47,919 nucleotides of DNA from Deltaproteobacteria bacterium (GCA_024636155.1 JAGXHM010000008.1:1-47919); one strand, 5' to 3'. Positions 31,309-39,718 are shown, counted from the first letter of the stretch. The notes: a model not told the origin generated them from the letters alone. Numbers and translations: made by a program.

Positions 31309-31392
31309 CACCCTCCCCCAACCCCTCCCATCGAAGGGAGGGGGGCTTAATATCCCCTCTCCCCTTGTGGGAGAGGGCTAGGGAGAGGGGGG
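31309..31392. repeat. Palindromic intergenic repeat (CCCTCTCCC...GGGAGAGGG type), copy 1
   Basis: CACCCTCCCCC, CCCCTCCCAT-GAAGGGAGGGG and CCCTCTCCCC...GGGAGAGGGCTAGGGAGAGGG form two hairpins back to back. The same element, slightly diverged, lies at 35598-35688. This is a REP/BIME-like repeat family found between genes in many proteobacteria. Confidence 0.75.
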
Positions 31393-31429
31393 ATGTTGCT
31401 GAATGCAAAAATCTAACAACAAACATAAT

Positions 31430-31532
31430 TTAACGCAAAGGCACAAAGGGGTAAATCAAGACGCAAAGAAAATCGCTTTGTTGTTTTAATCTTTGTGTCT
31501 ATTTTCGTTCTTGACGCCTCTGCGTAAAAGGT
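31430..31532. repeat. Palindromic intergenic repeat (AACGCAAAG...CTTTGTG type)
   Basis: TTTAACGCAAAGGCACAAAG and GACGCAAAGAAAAT pair imperfectly with CTTTGTGTCT and GACGCCTCTGCGTAAAAG. A short piece of the same family (TTTAACGCAAAGAGCAC) precedes the repeat at 35598. The rest of the 31,215-31,558 gap shows no gene. Confidence 0.55.
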
Positions 31533-31558
31533 TTTGATCTAAAAAGTTCGATCTTCAC

Positions 31559-32086
31559 CTATTTTGTCAATTCATCCAGGGTCAGAATGGCCTCGATGTC
31601 TCGCCGCTCTGATTTGTTGATAATCACTGCAGCGCCAATCAGCGTGGCTTCAGCCTGTTCAACAATTTGTTCAATTGCTTTGTAAGTCGATCCGACGGCA
31701 AAGAAATCGTCAGCAAAGAGCAGCCGTTCTCCTGGTAAAATCACTTCGCGTGAGACATAGAGAGTGGTTGATTCTTCCTTGGTGAAGGAATAACTAGCGG
31801 CAGCAAAGAAATCACCCATGGTCAGGGGGCGCTTCTTCTTGGCGTAGATGAAGGGCACGCCGAGCTGTCCAGCCAACGCTTGAGCGATCATTATGCCGCT
31901 GCTCTCTGCGGTGATGATCTTGTCGATTTTCTGATCAGCAAAACGACTGGCGAGCTCGGCACCGAGTCGATCCATCAGCAGTGTGTCGACCATATGGTTG
32001 AGAAAACGATCAACCTTGATGATCTGACCGTTGATAGAGCCATCCCGCTTGATCCGTTGGAACAGTTCGTTGGCAACCCGGTTCAT
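31559..32086 (-). CDS. xpt: Xanthine phosphoribosyltransferase
   Basis: The ATG at 32086 overlaps the permease stop (ATGA) with GAGGATCGCAA upstream; a longer frame to 32374 would overlap the permease and is rejected. The 175-residue product aligns with Xpt: IKVDRFLNHMVDTLLM, IITAESSGIMIAQALAGQLGVPFIYAKKKRPLTM, SREVILPGERLLFADDFFAVGSTYKA (PRPP loop, acidic pair) and GAAVIINKS. It joins xanthine (or guanine) to PRPP to give the nucleotide in the cytoplasm. As last gene of the BMP importer operon it indicates that the transporter brings in purines. Confidence 0.9.
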   Translation of the reverse strand: MNRVANELFQRIKRDGSINGQIIKVDRFLNHMVDTLLMDRLGAELASRFADQKIDKIITAESSGIMIAQALAGQLGVPFIYAKKKRPLTMGDFFAAASYSFTKEESTTLYVSREVILPGERLLFADDFFAVGSTYKAIEQIVEQAEATLIGAAVIINKSERRDIEAILTLDELTK

Positions 32087-33003
32087 TTGCGATCCTCGCG
32101 GTCGTAGGGCTGGCCGAGGTTCTCGGGCTGTTGGGATGAACCTTTCTGTAGCCGGATCGTGGAAATAACCAGTACCAGAATCGTGAAGAAGTACGGCATC
32201 ATCTGCAGGATGTGAACGCTGACGGTGGTGCCCATAGCCTGAAAGCGTAATTGCATGGCGGTGATGCCGCCGAACAGGTAGGCACCAGCCAGCGCGCGGT
32301 AGCTCGACCAGGAGGCGAAAATGACCAGGGCTACGGCAATCCAGCCACGACCGGCGGTCATGTTTTCGATCCACATCGGTGTGGTCGCAAGACTTAAATA
32401 CGCACCACCGATGCCGACGATCCCCGAGCCGATGGTTACGGCCAGGAAGCGGGCCAGGGTGACCGGAACGCCACAGGTGTCTGCCGCTGCCGGATTTTCA
32501 CCAACCGTGCGCAGGGCCAGCCCCCATCGGGTGCGGTAGAAGAAGAAGCCGATGGCGACCACGAGCAAGAAACTGAAGTAGATCAGTAGATCCTGATTGA
32601 AAAATGCTTTGCCGATTATCGGCAGTTGGCTCAAACCGGGAATGGCGACCCGCTCGAAGCCGGAGATGGTGAGGCCAACCATGCTGCGTCCAAAGAGGGC
32701 AGTGATGCCAATGCCGAACATGGTGAGGGCCAGGCCGCTAACGATCTGGTTGCCGCGCAACGGTACAGTGATGAAGGCATGAATACTGCCTGCGAGAAGT
32801 GCGGCGACGAAGGCGGCCAGCACGCCGATCAAGAGTGACCCGCTCGCTTGGGTGGCGGCAAAACCGGCCAGCGCACCAATCAGCATTAAACCCTCAATAC
32901 CGAGGTTGATGATGCCGGCGCGCTCGTTAATGATCGCACCCAGAGTTGCAAAGAGGATCGGTGTCCCGGCTCTGACCGTTGCGTCCAGCAGGATTTCAAG
33001 CAT
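32083..33003 (-). CDS. ABC transporter permease, BMP/nucleoside type (second)
   Basis: This 306-residue integral membrane protein has eight to nine helices. NERAGIINLGIEGLMLIGALAGF near the N-terminus is the hallmark of BMP-family (YufQ/NupQ-like) permeases, and RTVGENPAAADTCGVPV is the cytoplasmic coupling segment contacting the ATPase. It starts inside the end of the other permease gene (8-bp overlap) and ends overlapping xpt, so translation is coupled. With 34066-32996 it forms the membrane pore for purine nucleoside or base import. Confidence 0.9.
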   Translation of the reverse strand: MLEILLDATVRAGTPILFATLGAIINERAGIINLGIEGLMLIGALAGFAATQASGSLLIGVLAAFVAALLAGSIHAFITVPLRGNQIVSGLALTMFGIGITALFGRSMVGLTISGFERVAIPGLSQLPIIGKAFFNQDLLIYFSFLLVVAIGFFFYRTRWGLALRTVGENPAAADTCGVPVTLARFLAVTIGSGIVGIGGAYLSLATTPMWIENMTAGRGWIAVALVIFASWSSYRALAGAYLFGGITAMQLRFQAMGTTVSVHILQMMPYFFTILVLVISTIRLQKGSSQQPENLGQPYDREDRK

Positions 33004-34066
33004 GGTGTTCCCCCCGTACCAACTTCAGCCGGTTGTGAACGAAAAAGTCGGAAGCGAGCAGGAAGAATAGGATCAGCCCCTGGAAGGCGTAAACAAAGGC
33101 GACTGGCAGCTGCCATGAGAGTTGCAAGCTATCGCCGCCAACCAGTAGCACTCCCATCAGGAACGAAACGATGACGACGCCGATGGCGCTGCGTTTGGCC
33201 AGCCAGGCAATGATGATCGCCGTGTAGCCGTAACCGGGTGAGATGCCGTGCTGCAGGCGATGTTGCAGACCGGCAACTTCGCTGAAGCCAGCAATTCCAG
33301 CAATCGCGCCACTTAAGAAGAGAACGAAGAATATGGCCAGTCCGGTGCGCATCCCGGCGTAGCGGGCTGCTTTCGGATTGTTGCCGATCACCTTGATCTC
33401 ATAGCCCCAGACGGTTCGTTCCATGAACAGATACATGATCAGGGCGCAGAAAAGCGCGAGGAAGAAACCACTGTGAAACCGGGTGTCAAAAAACTCCGTC
33501 AGGCGAGCAGCCTCGCTGAATTGGGCGGTCAAGGGGAAGTTGAAGCCTTTGGGATCTTTCCAGGGGCCATAAATCAGGTAATCGACGCCGAGAATGGCGA
33601 TGTAGTTCATCAAGAGTGTAACGATAACTTCGTTGACTTGCCAGCGGGCACGCAAGACTCCGGCGACTCCAGCCCAGAGTCCACCAAACAGGAAGGCAGC
33701 CAGGAACATGGCTGTGATCATCAAAAAGTGGCTTTCAATGCCGGAGAAAAGGGCAACCGCAGTGGCGCCGCAAGCCCCCATATAAATCTGGCCTTCAGCG
33801 CCGATATTCCAGAGCTGCATGCGAAAGGCGAGGGAGACGCCGAGGCTGGCAAAGATCAACGGGGTTGTCTTGACCAGCGTTTCCGAAAGGCCGTAGGTCG
33901 AGCCCAGCGACTCCTGGAGCATTTCAAGATAGGCTTGAGCCGGGTTGACTCCGGCTGCCAGCAAGAGAAAGCCGGCGACGAACAGCGCTACCAGAATCGA
34001 GACGATTGGTGCGGAAAAGCGGAACAGGCGCGAGGTCATTGGTCGTTTTTCCGTGACCAGTTTCAT
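32996..34066 (-). CDS. ABC transporter permease, BMP/nucleoside type (first)
   Basis: ATG 34066 overlaps the ATPase stop (ATGA). The product has about 356 residues and around nine helices, with LVKTTPLIFASLGVSLAFRMQLWNIGAEGQIYMGA (cut: SLAFRMQLWNIGAEGQ), a family signature, and the coupling helix KVIGNNPKAARYAGM. It pairs with the second permease. The role is inferred from the operon (binding protein, double ATPase, xpt): import of nucleosides or nucleobases. Confidence 0.9.
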   Translation of the reverse strand: MKLVTEKRPMTSRLFRFSAPIVSILVALFVAGFLLLAAGVNPAQAYLEMLQESLGSTYGLSETLVKTTPLIFASLGVSLAFRMQLWNIGAEGQIYMGACGATAVALFSGIESHFLMITAMFLAAFLFGGLWAGVAGVLRARWQVNEVIVTLLMNYIAILGVDYLIYGPWKDPKGFNFPLTAQFSEAARLTEFFDTRFHSGFFLALFCALIMYLFMERTVWGYEIKVIGNNPKAARYAGMRTGLAIFFVLFLSGAIAGIAGFSEVAGLQHRLQHGISPGYGYTAIIIAWLAKRSAIGVVIVSFLMGVLLVGGDSLQLSWQLPVAFVYAFQGLILFFLLASDFFVHNRLKLVRGEHHA

Positions 34067-35571
34067 ATCTGCACCTCGCCGCTCATTAGCAGACCAATCT
34101 CTTCGCGGGTGGTGGTTTGCGGGTTGACACACCCGACCAGACGGCCGCGAAACATGACGACGATATCGTCAGAAAGCTTGAGCAGTTCGTCGAGGTCCTC
34201 TGAAATTAAAATGGTGCTCATGCCTTGGTTAGCACCATCGATGACGACCTTGTGCACGTATTCGGCGCTACCGATATCAAGGCCGCGGGTCGGGTAAAGG
34301 GCAACCAGAACCGAGGGTTTTTCAGATAACTCGCGGGCGATGATGACTTTCTGGATGTTGCCACCGGAGAGGTAGCGAACCGGGTTGTCGTCGGGGCCTG
34401 CCTTAATGGAAAATTGGACGATTTTGGCGGTCGCATTTTTGCGGATGGCGGCGCGATCCTGGAAGATCCAGCGACGAAATGCATGGGAGGCGAAATTTTT
34501 CATGATCAGGTTATCGCCAACGGTCATGTCGGGAGCAATGCCGATGCTTTTTCGGTCCTCCGGGATATGGGCGATACCGGCGATGTAGGAGTTTTTTGCA
34601 GTGCTGTTGGTGATATCTTTACCTTCGGCAAAAATTCGGCCGCTGCTTGCTTCCTTGAGACCGGTGAGCACCTCAGCCAACGCTTTTTGGCCGTTTCCGG
34701 CCACGCCGGCGACACCTAGAATCTGGCCGCGGTACAGTTTCATGGTGAAGTTGTCGAGGTCAGCCAGGCCGCGGTCGTTACGCGCCGACAGGTTTTTAAT
34801 CTCCAGGGCCAGTTCTTCATACTTGCAGGCGGGCTTTATCCACATGGGGATCTGGTCCTCGCCAATCATCAGCGACGCCAGACGGTTCTCGTCATACTCT
34901 CCCCGAGCCAGGGTGATCAGGCTGCAGCCTTTTTTGAGAACAGTGACCCGATCGGAAATCTCCATCACCTCACGCATTTTGTGGGAGATGAAGAGAATGC
35001 TTTTACCCTGGTCACGGAGCTTGGTCAGCACCTGGAAGAGGCGGGCGCTCTCCTGAGGCGTCAAGACTGCAGTCGGTTCATCGAGGATCAACAAACGACA
35101 GTCCCGGACCAGAAGCTTGATCAGCTCGATCCATTGCTGGGCACCGATCGACAGTTTCCAGACCGGGGCATCCAGATCGAGGTCGAGTGCGAAATCGTCC
35201 AGAACCTGCTGCACTCGCTGCTTGTACTTACGCCGGGAATAGAGGTTGGGAACCCCTTCGAGCGCTAACAGGATGTTTTCGAAAACGGTATGAGCCGGGA
35301 CCAGCATGAAATGTTGATGGACCATGCCGATTCCCAGGGCTAGAGAATCGCGGGGGCTGCTAAGTTGGACGGGTGAACCGTCAAACAAAATGTCGCCACG
35401 GTCAGGGCGGTAGAGGCCGGTCAACACATTCATCAGAGTGCTTTTGCCAGCGCCATTTTCGCCGAGCAGGGTATGGATTTCACCTGGAGCGATGGACAAA
35501 GAGACATCGTCCAGGGCGACAACACCGGGGAATGTTTTACGGATATTCTTGATCTGCAGAAGATTGCTCAT
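34063..35571 (-). CDS. ABC transporter ATP-binding protein, two nucleotide-binding domains
   Basis: This is a 502-residue protein. The N-terminal ABC domain has Walker A GENGAGKST, signature-like LSIGAQQWIELIKLL and Walker B LLILDEPTAVLTP. The second domain has a degenerate Walker A (GVAGNGQKAL), signature LSGGNIQKVIIAREL and Walker B-like LVALYPTRGLD where the usual Glu is absent. One canonical and one degenerate site is normal for BMP/RbsA-type ATPases. It energises the two permeases from the cytoplasmic side. A palindromic repeat separates it from the binding-protein gene. Confidence 0.92.
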   Translation of the reverse strand: MSNLLQIKNIRKTFPGVVALDDVSLSIAPGEIHTLLGENGAGKSTLMNVLTGLYRPDRGDILFDGSPVQLSSPRDSLALGIGMVHQHFMLVPAHTVFENILLALEGVPNLYSRRKYKQRVQQVLDDFALDLDLDAPVWKLSIGAQQWIELIKLLVRDCRLLILDEPTAVLTPQESARLFQVLTKLRDQGKSILFISHKMREVMEISDRVTVLKKGCSLITLARGEYDENRLASLMIGEDQIPMWIKPACKYEELALEIKNLSARNDRGLADLDNFTMKLYRGQILGVAGVAGNGQKALAEVLTGLKEASSGRIFAEGKDITNSTAKNSYIAGIAHIPEDRKSIGIAPDMTVGDNLIMKNFASHAFRRWIFQDRAAIRKNATAKIVQFSIKAGPDDNPVRYLSGGNIQKVIIARELSEKPSVLVALYPTRGLDIGSAEYVHKVVIDGANQGMSTILISEDLDELLKLSDDIVVMFRGRLVGCVNPQTTTREEIGLLMSGEVQI

Positions 35572-35597
35572 AACACCAGAAAGTTTAACGCAAAGAG

Positions 35598-35688
35598 CAC
35601 CCTCCCCCAGCCCCTCCCATGAAGGGAGGGGTGTTTTATCTTTTGCTCCCTCTCCCCTCTGTGGGAGAGGGCCGGGGTGAGGGGGCTC
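35598..35688. repeat. Palindromic intergenic repeat (CCCTCTCCC...GGGAGAGGG type), copy 2
   Basis: CACCCTCCCCCAGCCCCTCCCAT-GAAGGGAGGGG and CCCTCTCCCCTCTGTGGGAGAGGGCCGGGGTGAGGG, nearly identical to 31309-31392. It sits between the binding-protein and ATPase genes of the import operon, where such hairpins can stabilise the upstream mRNA part. Confidence 0.75.
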
Positions 35689-35773
35689 ACCAGAGCTGAA
35701 TTATAGCAATTTACTTTACTTAAGTTTCTGATTTGGAAACCAGCAGTTTTTCGCAAGGTCAAGGAAATCAAGC

Positions 35774-35855
35774 ATTTGAGCGGAGGCGTAGTGCTTTACG
35801 CCGCACAATCAAATGTGCAGATTGACGTCGAGATCGCGGAAAAGGGCGGTTTCCG
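35774..35855. ncRNA. Structured element downstream of the BMP gene
   Basis: Two nested inverted repeats are visible: ATTTGA...TCAAAT (35774-35779/35809-35814) enclosing GGCGTA...TACGCC (35785-35790/35797-35802), then CGGAAA...TTTCCG (35837-35842/35850-35855). It begins right behind the stop of 35864-36940 and precedes the palindromic repeat. It may terminate or protect the binding-protein mRNA, or be another repeat family. RNA status is inference. Confidence 0.3.
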
Positions 35856-35863
35856 GACAGAAA

Positions 35864-36940
35864 CTACTTGGGAATGGTGCCCTGAACACCCTCGACGAAG
35901 TAGTTCATGCCGAGCAGATCGCCATCGGCAGCAACGCTTCCGGCAGCGACCTGAACCTCACCGTTCTGATCCTTGATCGGTCCGGCAAAAGGATGTAGCT
36001 CTCCTGACTTTATCGCCGCGGTTTTCTCTTCAACCAATCGCTTTACCTCGGCGGGGACTTTGTCATTGAGCGGAGCCAGTTGTACCAGCTCCTGCTCCAT
36101 ACCTGCCCAGATAGCTTCGGACTTCCAGGTGCCGTCTTTGACTTCCTGGGCGATCTTGGAATAAAGCGGACCCCAGTTCCAGACCGGGGCGGTGAGAAAG
36201 GCGTTGGGAGCAAAGGAGCGCATATCCGAGTTGTAGCCGATGACATAGGCTCCACGAGCTTCTGCCGCCTGCAGCGTTGCTGGTGCATCCTGGTGCATGG
36301 CCAGAACGTCGGCGCCAACATCGAGCAGACTATCGGCAGCATCGCGTTCAATGCCCGGATCAAACCAGGTTTGGGTCCAAACCACCCGGACTTGCGCTTT
36401 CGGGTTGACGCTTTGCACGCCGAGAGTGAAGGCGTTGATGCCGCGGATAACTTCGGGAATCGGGAAAGCCGCAACGTAGCCGAGTATATCCGATTTCGTC
36501 ATTTTGCCAGCGACGATGCCGGACAGGTAACGGGGCTCATACATGCGGCCAAAGTAGTTACCGACATTCTCGGCAGATTTGTAACCTGAACAGTGCATGA
36601 AGATCACGTCTTTGTTGCGTTTCGCGACATCAAGTGTAGCGTCCATGTAACCGAAGCTGGTGGTAAAGACCAGGTTGTGGCCTTTGCGTACCAGGCCGGT
36701 AATCACTCGGGCAGATTCGGCCCCTTCCGGGACAGATTCAATATAGGTTGATGGCCCGACGAAAGGTAGAGCTTCCATTGCCTTGCGCCCTTGGTCATGA
36801 GCGTAGGTCCAGCCAGCGTCACCGACCGGGCCGACATAGATAAAGCCAGCCTTGATTTTTTTGTCATTCGCTTCGGTGGTTGCGGCAAACTGGGGCAGGA
36901 TCAACATCAGAGCTAGAGCCAGTAACACAAATTTTTTCAT
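35864..36940 (-). CDS. BMP-family ABC transporter substrate-binding protein
   Basis: This is a 358-residue protein with AAGGAAGCAACG upstream. Signal peptide residues 1-24 (MKKFVLLALALML start, ATTEA cleavage). The mature protein shows BMP/PnrA-type features: GFIYVGPVGDAGWTYAHDQGR, TTSFGYMDATLDVAKRNKDVIF, GRMYEPRYLSGIVAGKMTKS, MHQDAPATLQAAEARG and the VPAEVKRLVEEK tail. These periplasmic proteins bind purine nucleosides or bases for the cognate importer. First gene of the operon BMP, ATPase, permease, permease, xpt; its separation by a structured gap would allow higher expression than the membrane parts. Confidence 0.92.
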   Translation of the reverse strand: MKKFVLLALALMLILPQFAATTEANDKKIKAGFIYVGPVGDAGWTYAHDQGRKAMEALPFVGPSTYIESVPEGAESARVITGLVRKGHNLVFTTSFGYMDATLDVAKRNKDVIFMHCSGYKSAENVGNYFGRMYEPRYLSGIVAGKMTKSDILGYVAAFPIPEVIRGINAFTLGVQSVNPKAQVRVVWTQTWFDPGIERDAADSLLDVGADVLAMHQDAPATLQAAEARGAYVIGYNSDMRSFAPNAFLTAPVWNWGPLYSKIAQEVKDGTWKSEAIWAGMEQELVQLAPLNDKVPAEVKRLVEEKTAAIKSGELHPFAGPIKDQNGEVQVAAGSVAADGDLLGMNYFVEGVQGTIPK

Positions 36941-37057
36941 CGTTGCTTCCTTTCAAGGAGGGCAGGATAATTGTTGATTAAGAGCCTGTTTCAGCTAACG
37001 TTCTCTTCTACCTTAGAGCTGAAATCTTGTCAAACCCTAAACCCGGCAGAAGAAGCC

Positions 37058-37083
37058 GCATTGTCGGGCAATCCCGACAATGC
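37058..37083. terminator. Perfect 11-bp hairpin between msrA and the BMP operon
   Basis: GCATTGTCGGG, loop CAAT, CCCGACAATGC. It lies 31 bases past the msrA stop on the minus strand, so it may end msrA, or act in the 5' leader of the BMP operon. The following bases are not T-rich. I see no purine riboswitch in the leader. Confidence 0.5.
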
Positions 37084-37113
37084 TTGCGTCATGTCTTAAG
37101 GTGATTTTTGATA

Positions 37114-37662
37114 TTACATCCCTTTCTTTCCCCAGGTTTTCTCGAGGAACTGATCCCGTCCCGAATTTTGACGATAGGACTTGTAGCGAACTGTACTCAC
37201 CTTGTAGTAGTCCTGATGGTAATCCTCAGCCGGATAGAACCTGGTCGCGGCGACAATCTCGGTGACGATCGGATCGTTGAAACGGCCTGATTTGGCAAGC
37301 CGGTCTCTGGAGGCTTCGGCCAGCTGTTTCTGCTCATCATTGAGGTAGAAGATGCTACTGCGATATTGGTTGCCGCGATCGACGAATTGACCGCGTTCGT
37401 CAGTCGGGTCGATGTTCATCCAGAGTACGTCAAGCAATTGGTCGTAGCTGATTTTGGTCGGATCGAAGCTGATCTCAACCGCTTCGGCATGTCCGGTTAT
37501 TCCTGCCGAGACTTCCTGATAGGTGGGGTTGTCTTTGTCTCCGCCGATATAGCCGGAGACGACGGCATGCACACCGTCGAGCTTTGCGAAGGGCGGCTCC
37601 ATGCACCAGAAACAGCCTCCGGCAAAGATGGCTTTCGTCGTTTTGGCGTTGTCCATGTCCAT
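37114..37662 (-). CDS. msrA: Peptide-methionine (S)-S-oxide reductase
   Basis: This is a 182-residue protein with AAAGGAGAACACG before ATG 37662. The catalytic motif GGCFWCME (Cys17) is followed by VVSGYIGGDKDNPTYQEVSAGITGHAEAVEI, of which GHAEAV binds substrate, then NPIDPTDERGQFVDRG-like region (WMNIDPTDERGQFVD) and DYHQDYY. It reduces methionine-S-sulfoxide in proteins with thioredoxin. No MsrB fused or adjacent. Only two resolving-Cys candidates would be expected at the C-terminus and none is seen, so it is the single-Cys-pair type with Cys20 possibly resolving. Confidence 0.93.
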   Translation of the reverse strand: MDMDNAKTTKAIFAGGCFWCMEPPFAKLDGVHAVVSGYIGGDKDNPTYQEVSAGITGHAEAVEISFDPTKISYDQLLDVLWMNIDPTDERGQFVDRGNQYRSSIFYLNDEQKQLAEASRDRLAKSGRFNDPIVTEIVAATRFYPAEDYHQDYYKVSTVRYKSYRQNSGRDQFLEKTWGKKGM

Positions 37663-37730
37663 CGTGTTCTCCTTTTGTTATTGGTCGCGGCGCTTACGAG
37701 TCAGGCAAAAAAAACTCTGGCTCGCAGCTG

Positions 37731-38795
37731 TCAAGCCGGGAGCTCGAACCAGATGCGCGTTTCGCCTGGCGCGCTCTCAGCGCCGACCTTGCCACTGTGG
37801 GCCTCAATCAATTGCTTGACGATCGACAGGCCGATGCCGGCACCTCCGGCATCCCGGGAACGTGAAGGCTCGGCACGGAAGAATCTCTCAAAGATAAAGG
37901 CAATGTCTTGCTCAGGAATGCCGGGTCCGCTGTTACTGAAGTCGGCTCGAATACCCTTTGCAACGGCTGCACAGGAGATCGTCACGCTGCCTCCTGTTGG
38001 AGTGTACTTCCAGCAATTTTCGACCAGGTTGCGTATCGCCTGTAATAGCTTGTCACGGTCTGCTTGCACGGTCAGGTTCTCTTCAAGACTGGTTGTGATG
38101 CTAATGTTTTTCTCCTCGAAATTCATCCGGTAGAGAGTCAATATCTCATTAATACATCCCTGCAGGTCGACCGTGTCACGCTTAAGATAGGCCCGCGCAG
38201 CATCAGCCTTGGCCAGCTGGCCGAGATCTTCGACCAGGCTGACCAGTCGCAAGTTCTCCTGCTGCAGCATGTCAAAGGTTTGCTTGTCAGGCGGGATGAC
38301 GCCATCACTGAGACCTTCCAGGTAACCGCGCAGATTGGTCAGCGGGGTTCGCAGCTCATGGGCGACATCAGCGACCATGGTTTTGCGCAGGCGCTCCAAC
38401 TGCTCCAGACTGTCGCCCATGCGGTTGAAGGCCGCGCCGAGTTCGCCGATCTCATCATTGGGGTTGGCATCAATCCGCGCGGAAAAATCGCCGGCTGAAA
38501 TCTGGTGACTGGCAGTGATCATCTGGGAGAGTGGTCGCAAGACCCGACGGGTCAACAGGTAGCTGAGCAGAAATGCAAGCAGGAGCGCGACCAGGCTGGC
38601 CCAGAGCAGATAGCGATGCACGGCGGTCAGAAAAGCCCGGTGTGTGTCGGTGGGTGACACCATGTACTTGTCCATCAGAACCATGAAGTAGTCAGCCGCT
38701 AACTGGTCGAAAGCCAACCAGATGATGCCGATGGTTACGGCAATCACCGGCACGGTGGTCACCAGCATCAATTTCCAGTGCAGACGGTGTTTCAT
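37731..38795 (-). CDS. Sensor histidine kinase of an OmpR-type two-component system
   Basis: This is a 354-residue protein whose ATG overlaps the response regulator stop (ATGA). Two membrane helices (about 9-30 and 62-85) flank a short periplasmic loop; HAMP (about 86-140) follows. HisKA has the phospho-acceptor His in VADVAHELRTPLTNLRG. The ATPase domain shows NLVENCWKYTP (N box), SNSGPGIPEQD (G1), RFFRAEPSRSRDAGGAGIGLSIVKQLIEAH (F and G2). It resembles BaeS-type envelope sensors. The adjacent divergent RND efflux operon is a plausible target; that is inference. Confidence 0.92.
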   Translation of the reverse strand: MKHRLHWKLMLVTTVPVIAVTIGIIWLAFDQLAADYFMVLMDKYMVSPTDTHRAFLTAVHRYLLWASLVALLLAFLLSYLLTRRVLRPLSQMITASHQISAGDFSARIDANPNDEIGELGAAFNRMGDSLEQLERLRKTMVADVAHELRTPLTNLRGYLEGLSDGVIPPDKQTFDMLQQENLRLVSLVEDLGQLAKADAARAYLKRDTVDLQGCINEILTLYRMNFEEKNISITTSLEENLTVQADRDKLLQAIRNLVENCWKYTPTGGSVTISCAAVAKGIRADFSNSGPGIPEQDIAFIFERFFRAEPSRSRDAGGAGIGLSIVKQLIEAHSGKVGAESAPGETRIWFELPA

Positions 38796-39499
38796 CCGTT
38801 CTCCTCGTCGGCAAAGCGATAGCCGAAGCCACGCACGGTCTGGATGAAGCGAGACTCAGCCGGATCGTCAGAGAGTTTCTGACGCAGATGGCCGATGTGT
38901 ACGTCAACCACCCGGTCAACGACACTCTCGCCACCCGCGTAGATATGGCTGAGCAGATCGTCGCGCGAGAAGGCTTTGCCCGGGGCACTCATCAGAGCCT
39001 GCAGCAGCTTGTATTCGACGCTGGTCAGTTCAACGGCCTGGTCCGCAAGGGTGACCCTGCGTTTTTCGGTATCCAGAATCAGATCACCGTGGATGAATAG
39101 ACTTTCCGTTTTTGCCTGGCGGGTGGTACGCCGCAGGATCGCCTTGACGCGTTCCACCAGTTCACGCGGGCTGAAAGGTTTGACCACGTAGTCGTCGGCG
39201 CCGAGCGAAAGACCCAGTACTCGGTCGATCTCCTCTTCGCGGGCGGTCAACATCAGGATCGGAACATCCGAAAGCTTGCGTAGCTCACGACAGATCTCCC
39301 AGCCGTCCAGTTGCGGCAGCATGACGTCAAGGATGACAAAACCAGGGGGTTGCTGGCGAGCCACCGCCAGCGCTTCGGCACCGTCATGAATCGTCTGTGT
39401 GATGAATCCCTCGCGTTGCAGGTAGGTCGCAATCAAGGCTGCGGTGTTGTGGTCGTCTTCGACAATCAGGATCGGAGCCTGAAGGTTGATGGGGGGCAT
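38792..39499 (-). CDS. OmpR/PhoB-type response regulator
   Basis: ATG 39499 is chosen (MPPINLQAPILIVEDD); the frame opens at 39616 but upstream codons look non-coding. The 235-residue product has a receiver domain with the acidic pair EDD, the phospho-acceptor Asp in VILDVMLPQLDGW, Thr in MLTAREEE and Lys in VVKPFSP, then a winged-helix DNA-binding domain (LTSVEYKLLQALMSAPGKAFSRDDLL, VDVHIGHLRQKL, RFIQTVRGFGYRF). Partner of the downstream kinase, with which it overlaps by 4 bases. Confidence 0.93.
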   Translation of the reverse strand: MPPINLQAPILIVEDDHNTAALIATYLQREGFITQTIHDGAEALAVARQQPPGFVILDVMLPQLDGWEICRELRKLSDVPILMLTAREEEIDRVLGLSLGADDYVVKPFSPRELVERVKAILRRTTRQAKTESLFIHGDLILDTEKRRVTLADQAVELTSVEYKLLQALMSAPGKAFSRDDLLSHIYAGGESVVDRVVDVHIGHLRQKLSDDPAESRFIQTVRGFGYRFADEENG

Positions 39500-39632
39500 A
39501 TCGGTCTCGCAACTTTTATAAAGAGTCTGATGAAAATGGCAAAGAGCTGTTTCTTCAGCTAGCTTCAGATTATTACCAGTGTACCCGTAAATGCCACTGT
39601 CTGCCAATAACGGCAAAGGTCACCCGCAGCAG

Positions 39633-39709
39633 AAAAAGTCGACTGCGGTCGGAATTGGTCTTGACACACCCCTGTTTTGGAGTAAAATCTCGACCGCAGT
39701 CGACTTTTT
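39633..39709 (+). promoter_or_regulatory. Efflux operon promoter between arms of a perfect 19-bp inverted repeat
   Basis: AAAAAGTCGACTGCGGTCG (39633-39651) is exactly complementary to 39691-39709. Each arm contains a smaller palindrome (TCGAC-TGCG-GTCG and TCGAC-CGCA-GTCGA) fit for a TetR dimer. Between them lies TTGACA (39661-39666), 16 bases, TAAAAT (39683-39688), a strong sigma-70 promoter. Binding of the first gene's product to both arms would repress its own operon. Confidence 0.8.
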
Positions 39710-39718
39710 GGAGGACTC

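Noticed and set aside
30493-31311. Long minus-strand frame over the transporter and TetR stub
   Set aside because: Out of frame with the DMT-type protein, Arg/Ser/Pro-rich composition, no known motif; the transporter and tautomerase explain the region.
31430-31532. Small RNA gene
   Set aside because: The palindrome matches a known kind of repetitive intergenic element and no promoter is seen.
31559-32374. 271-aa version of the phosphoribosyltransferase
   Set aside because: The extra N-terminal part lies inside the permease gene and reads as non-coding; the ATGA start at 32086 fits the family length.
33473-34297. 274-codon plus-strand frame opposite the permease
   Set aside because: Antisense shadow; the permease has family signatures and overlapping stops with its neighbours.
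36941-37110. Purine riboswitch before the BMP operon
   Set aside because: The leader has a perfect 11-bp hairpin but lacks the conserved purine-riboswitch core bases.
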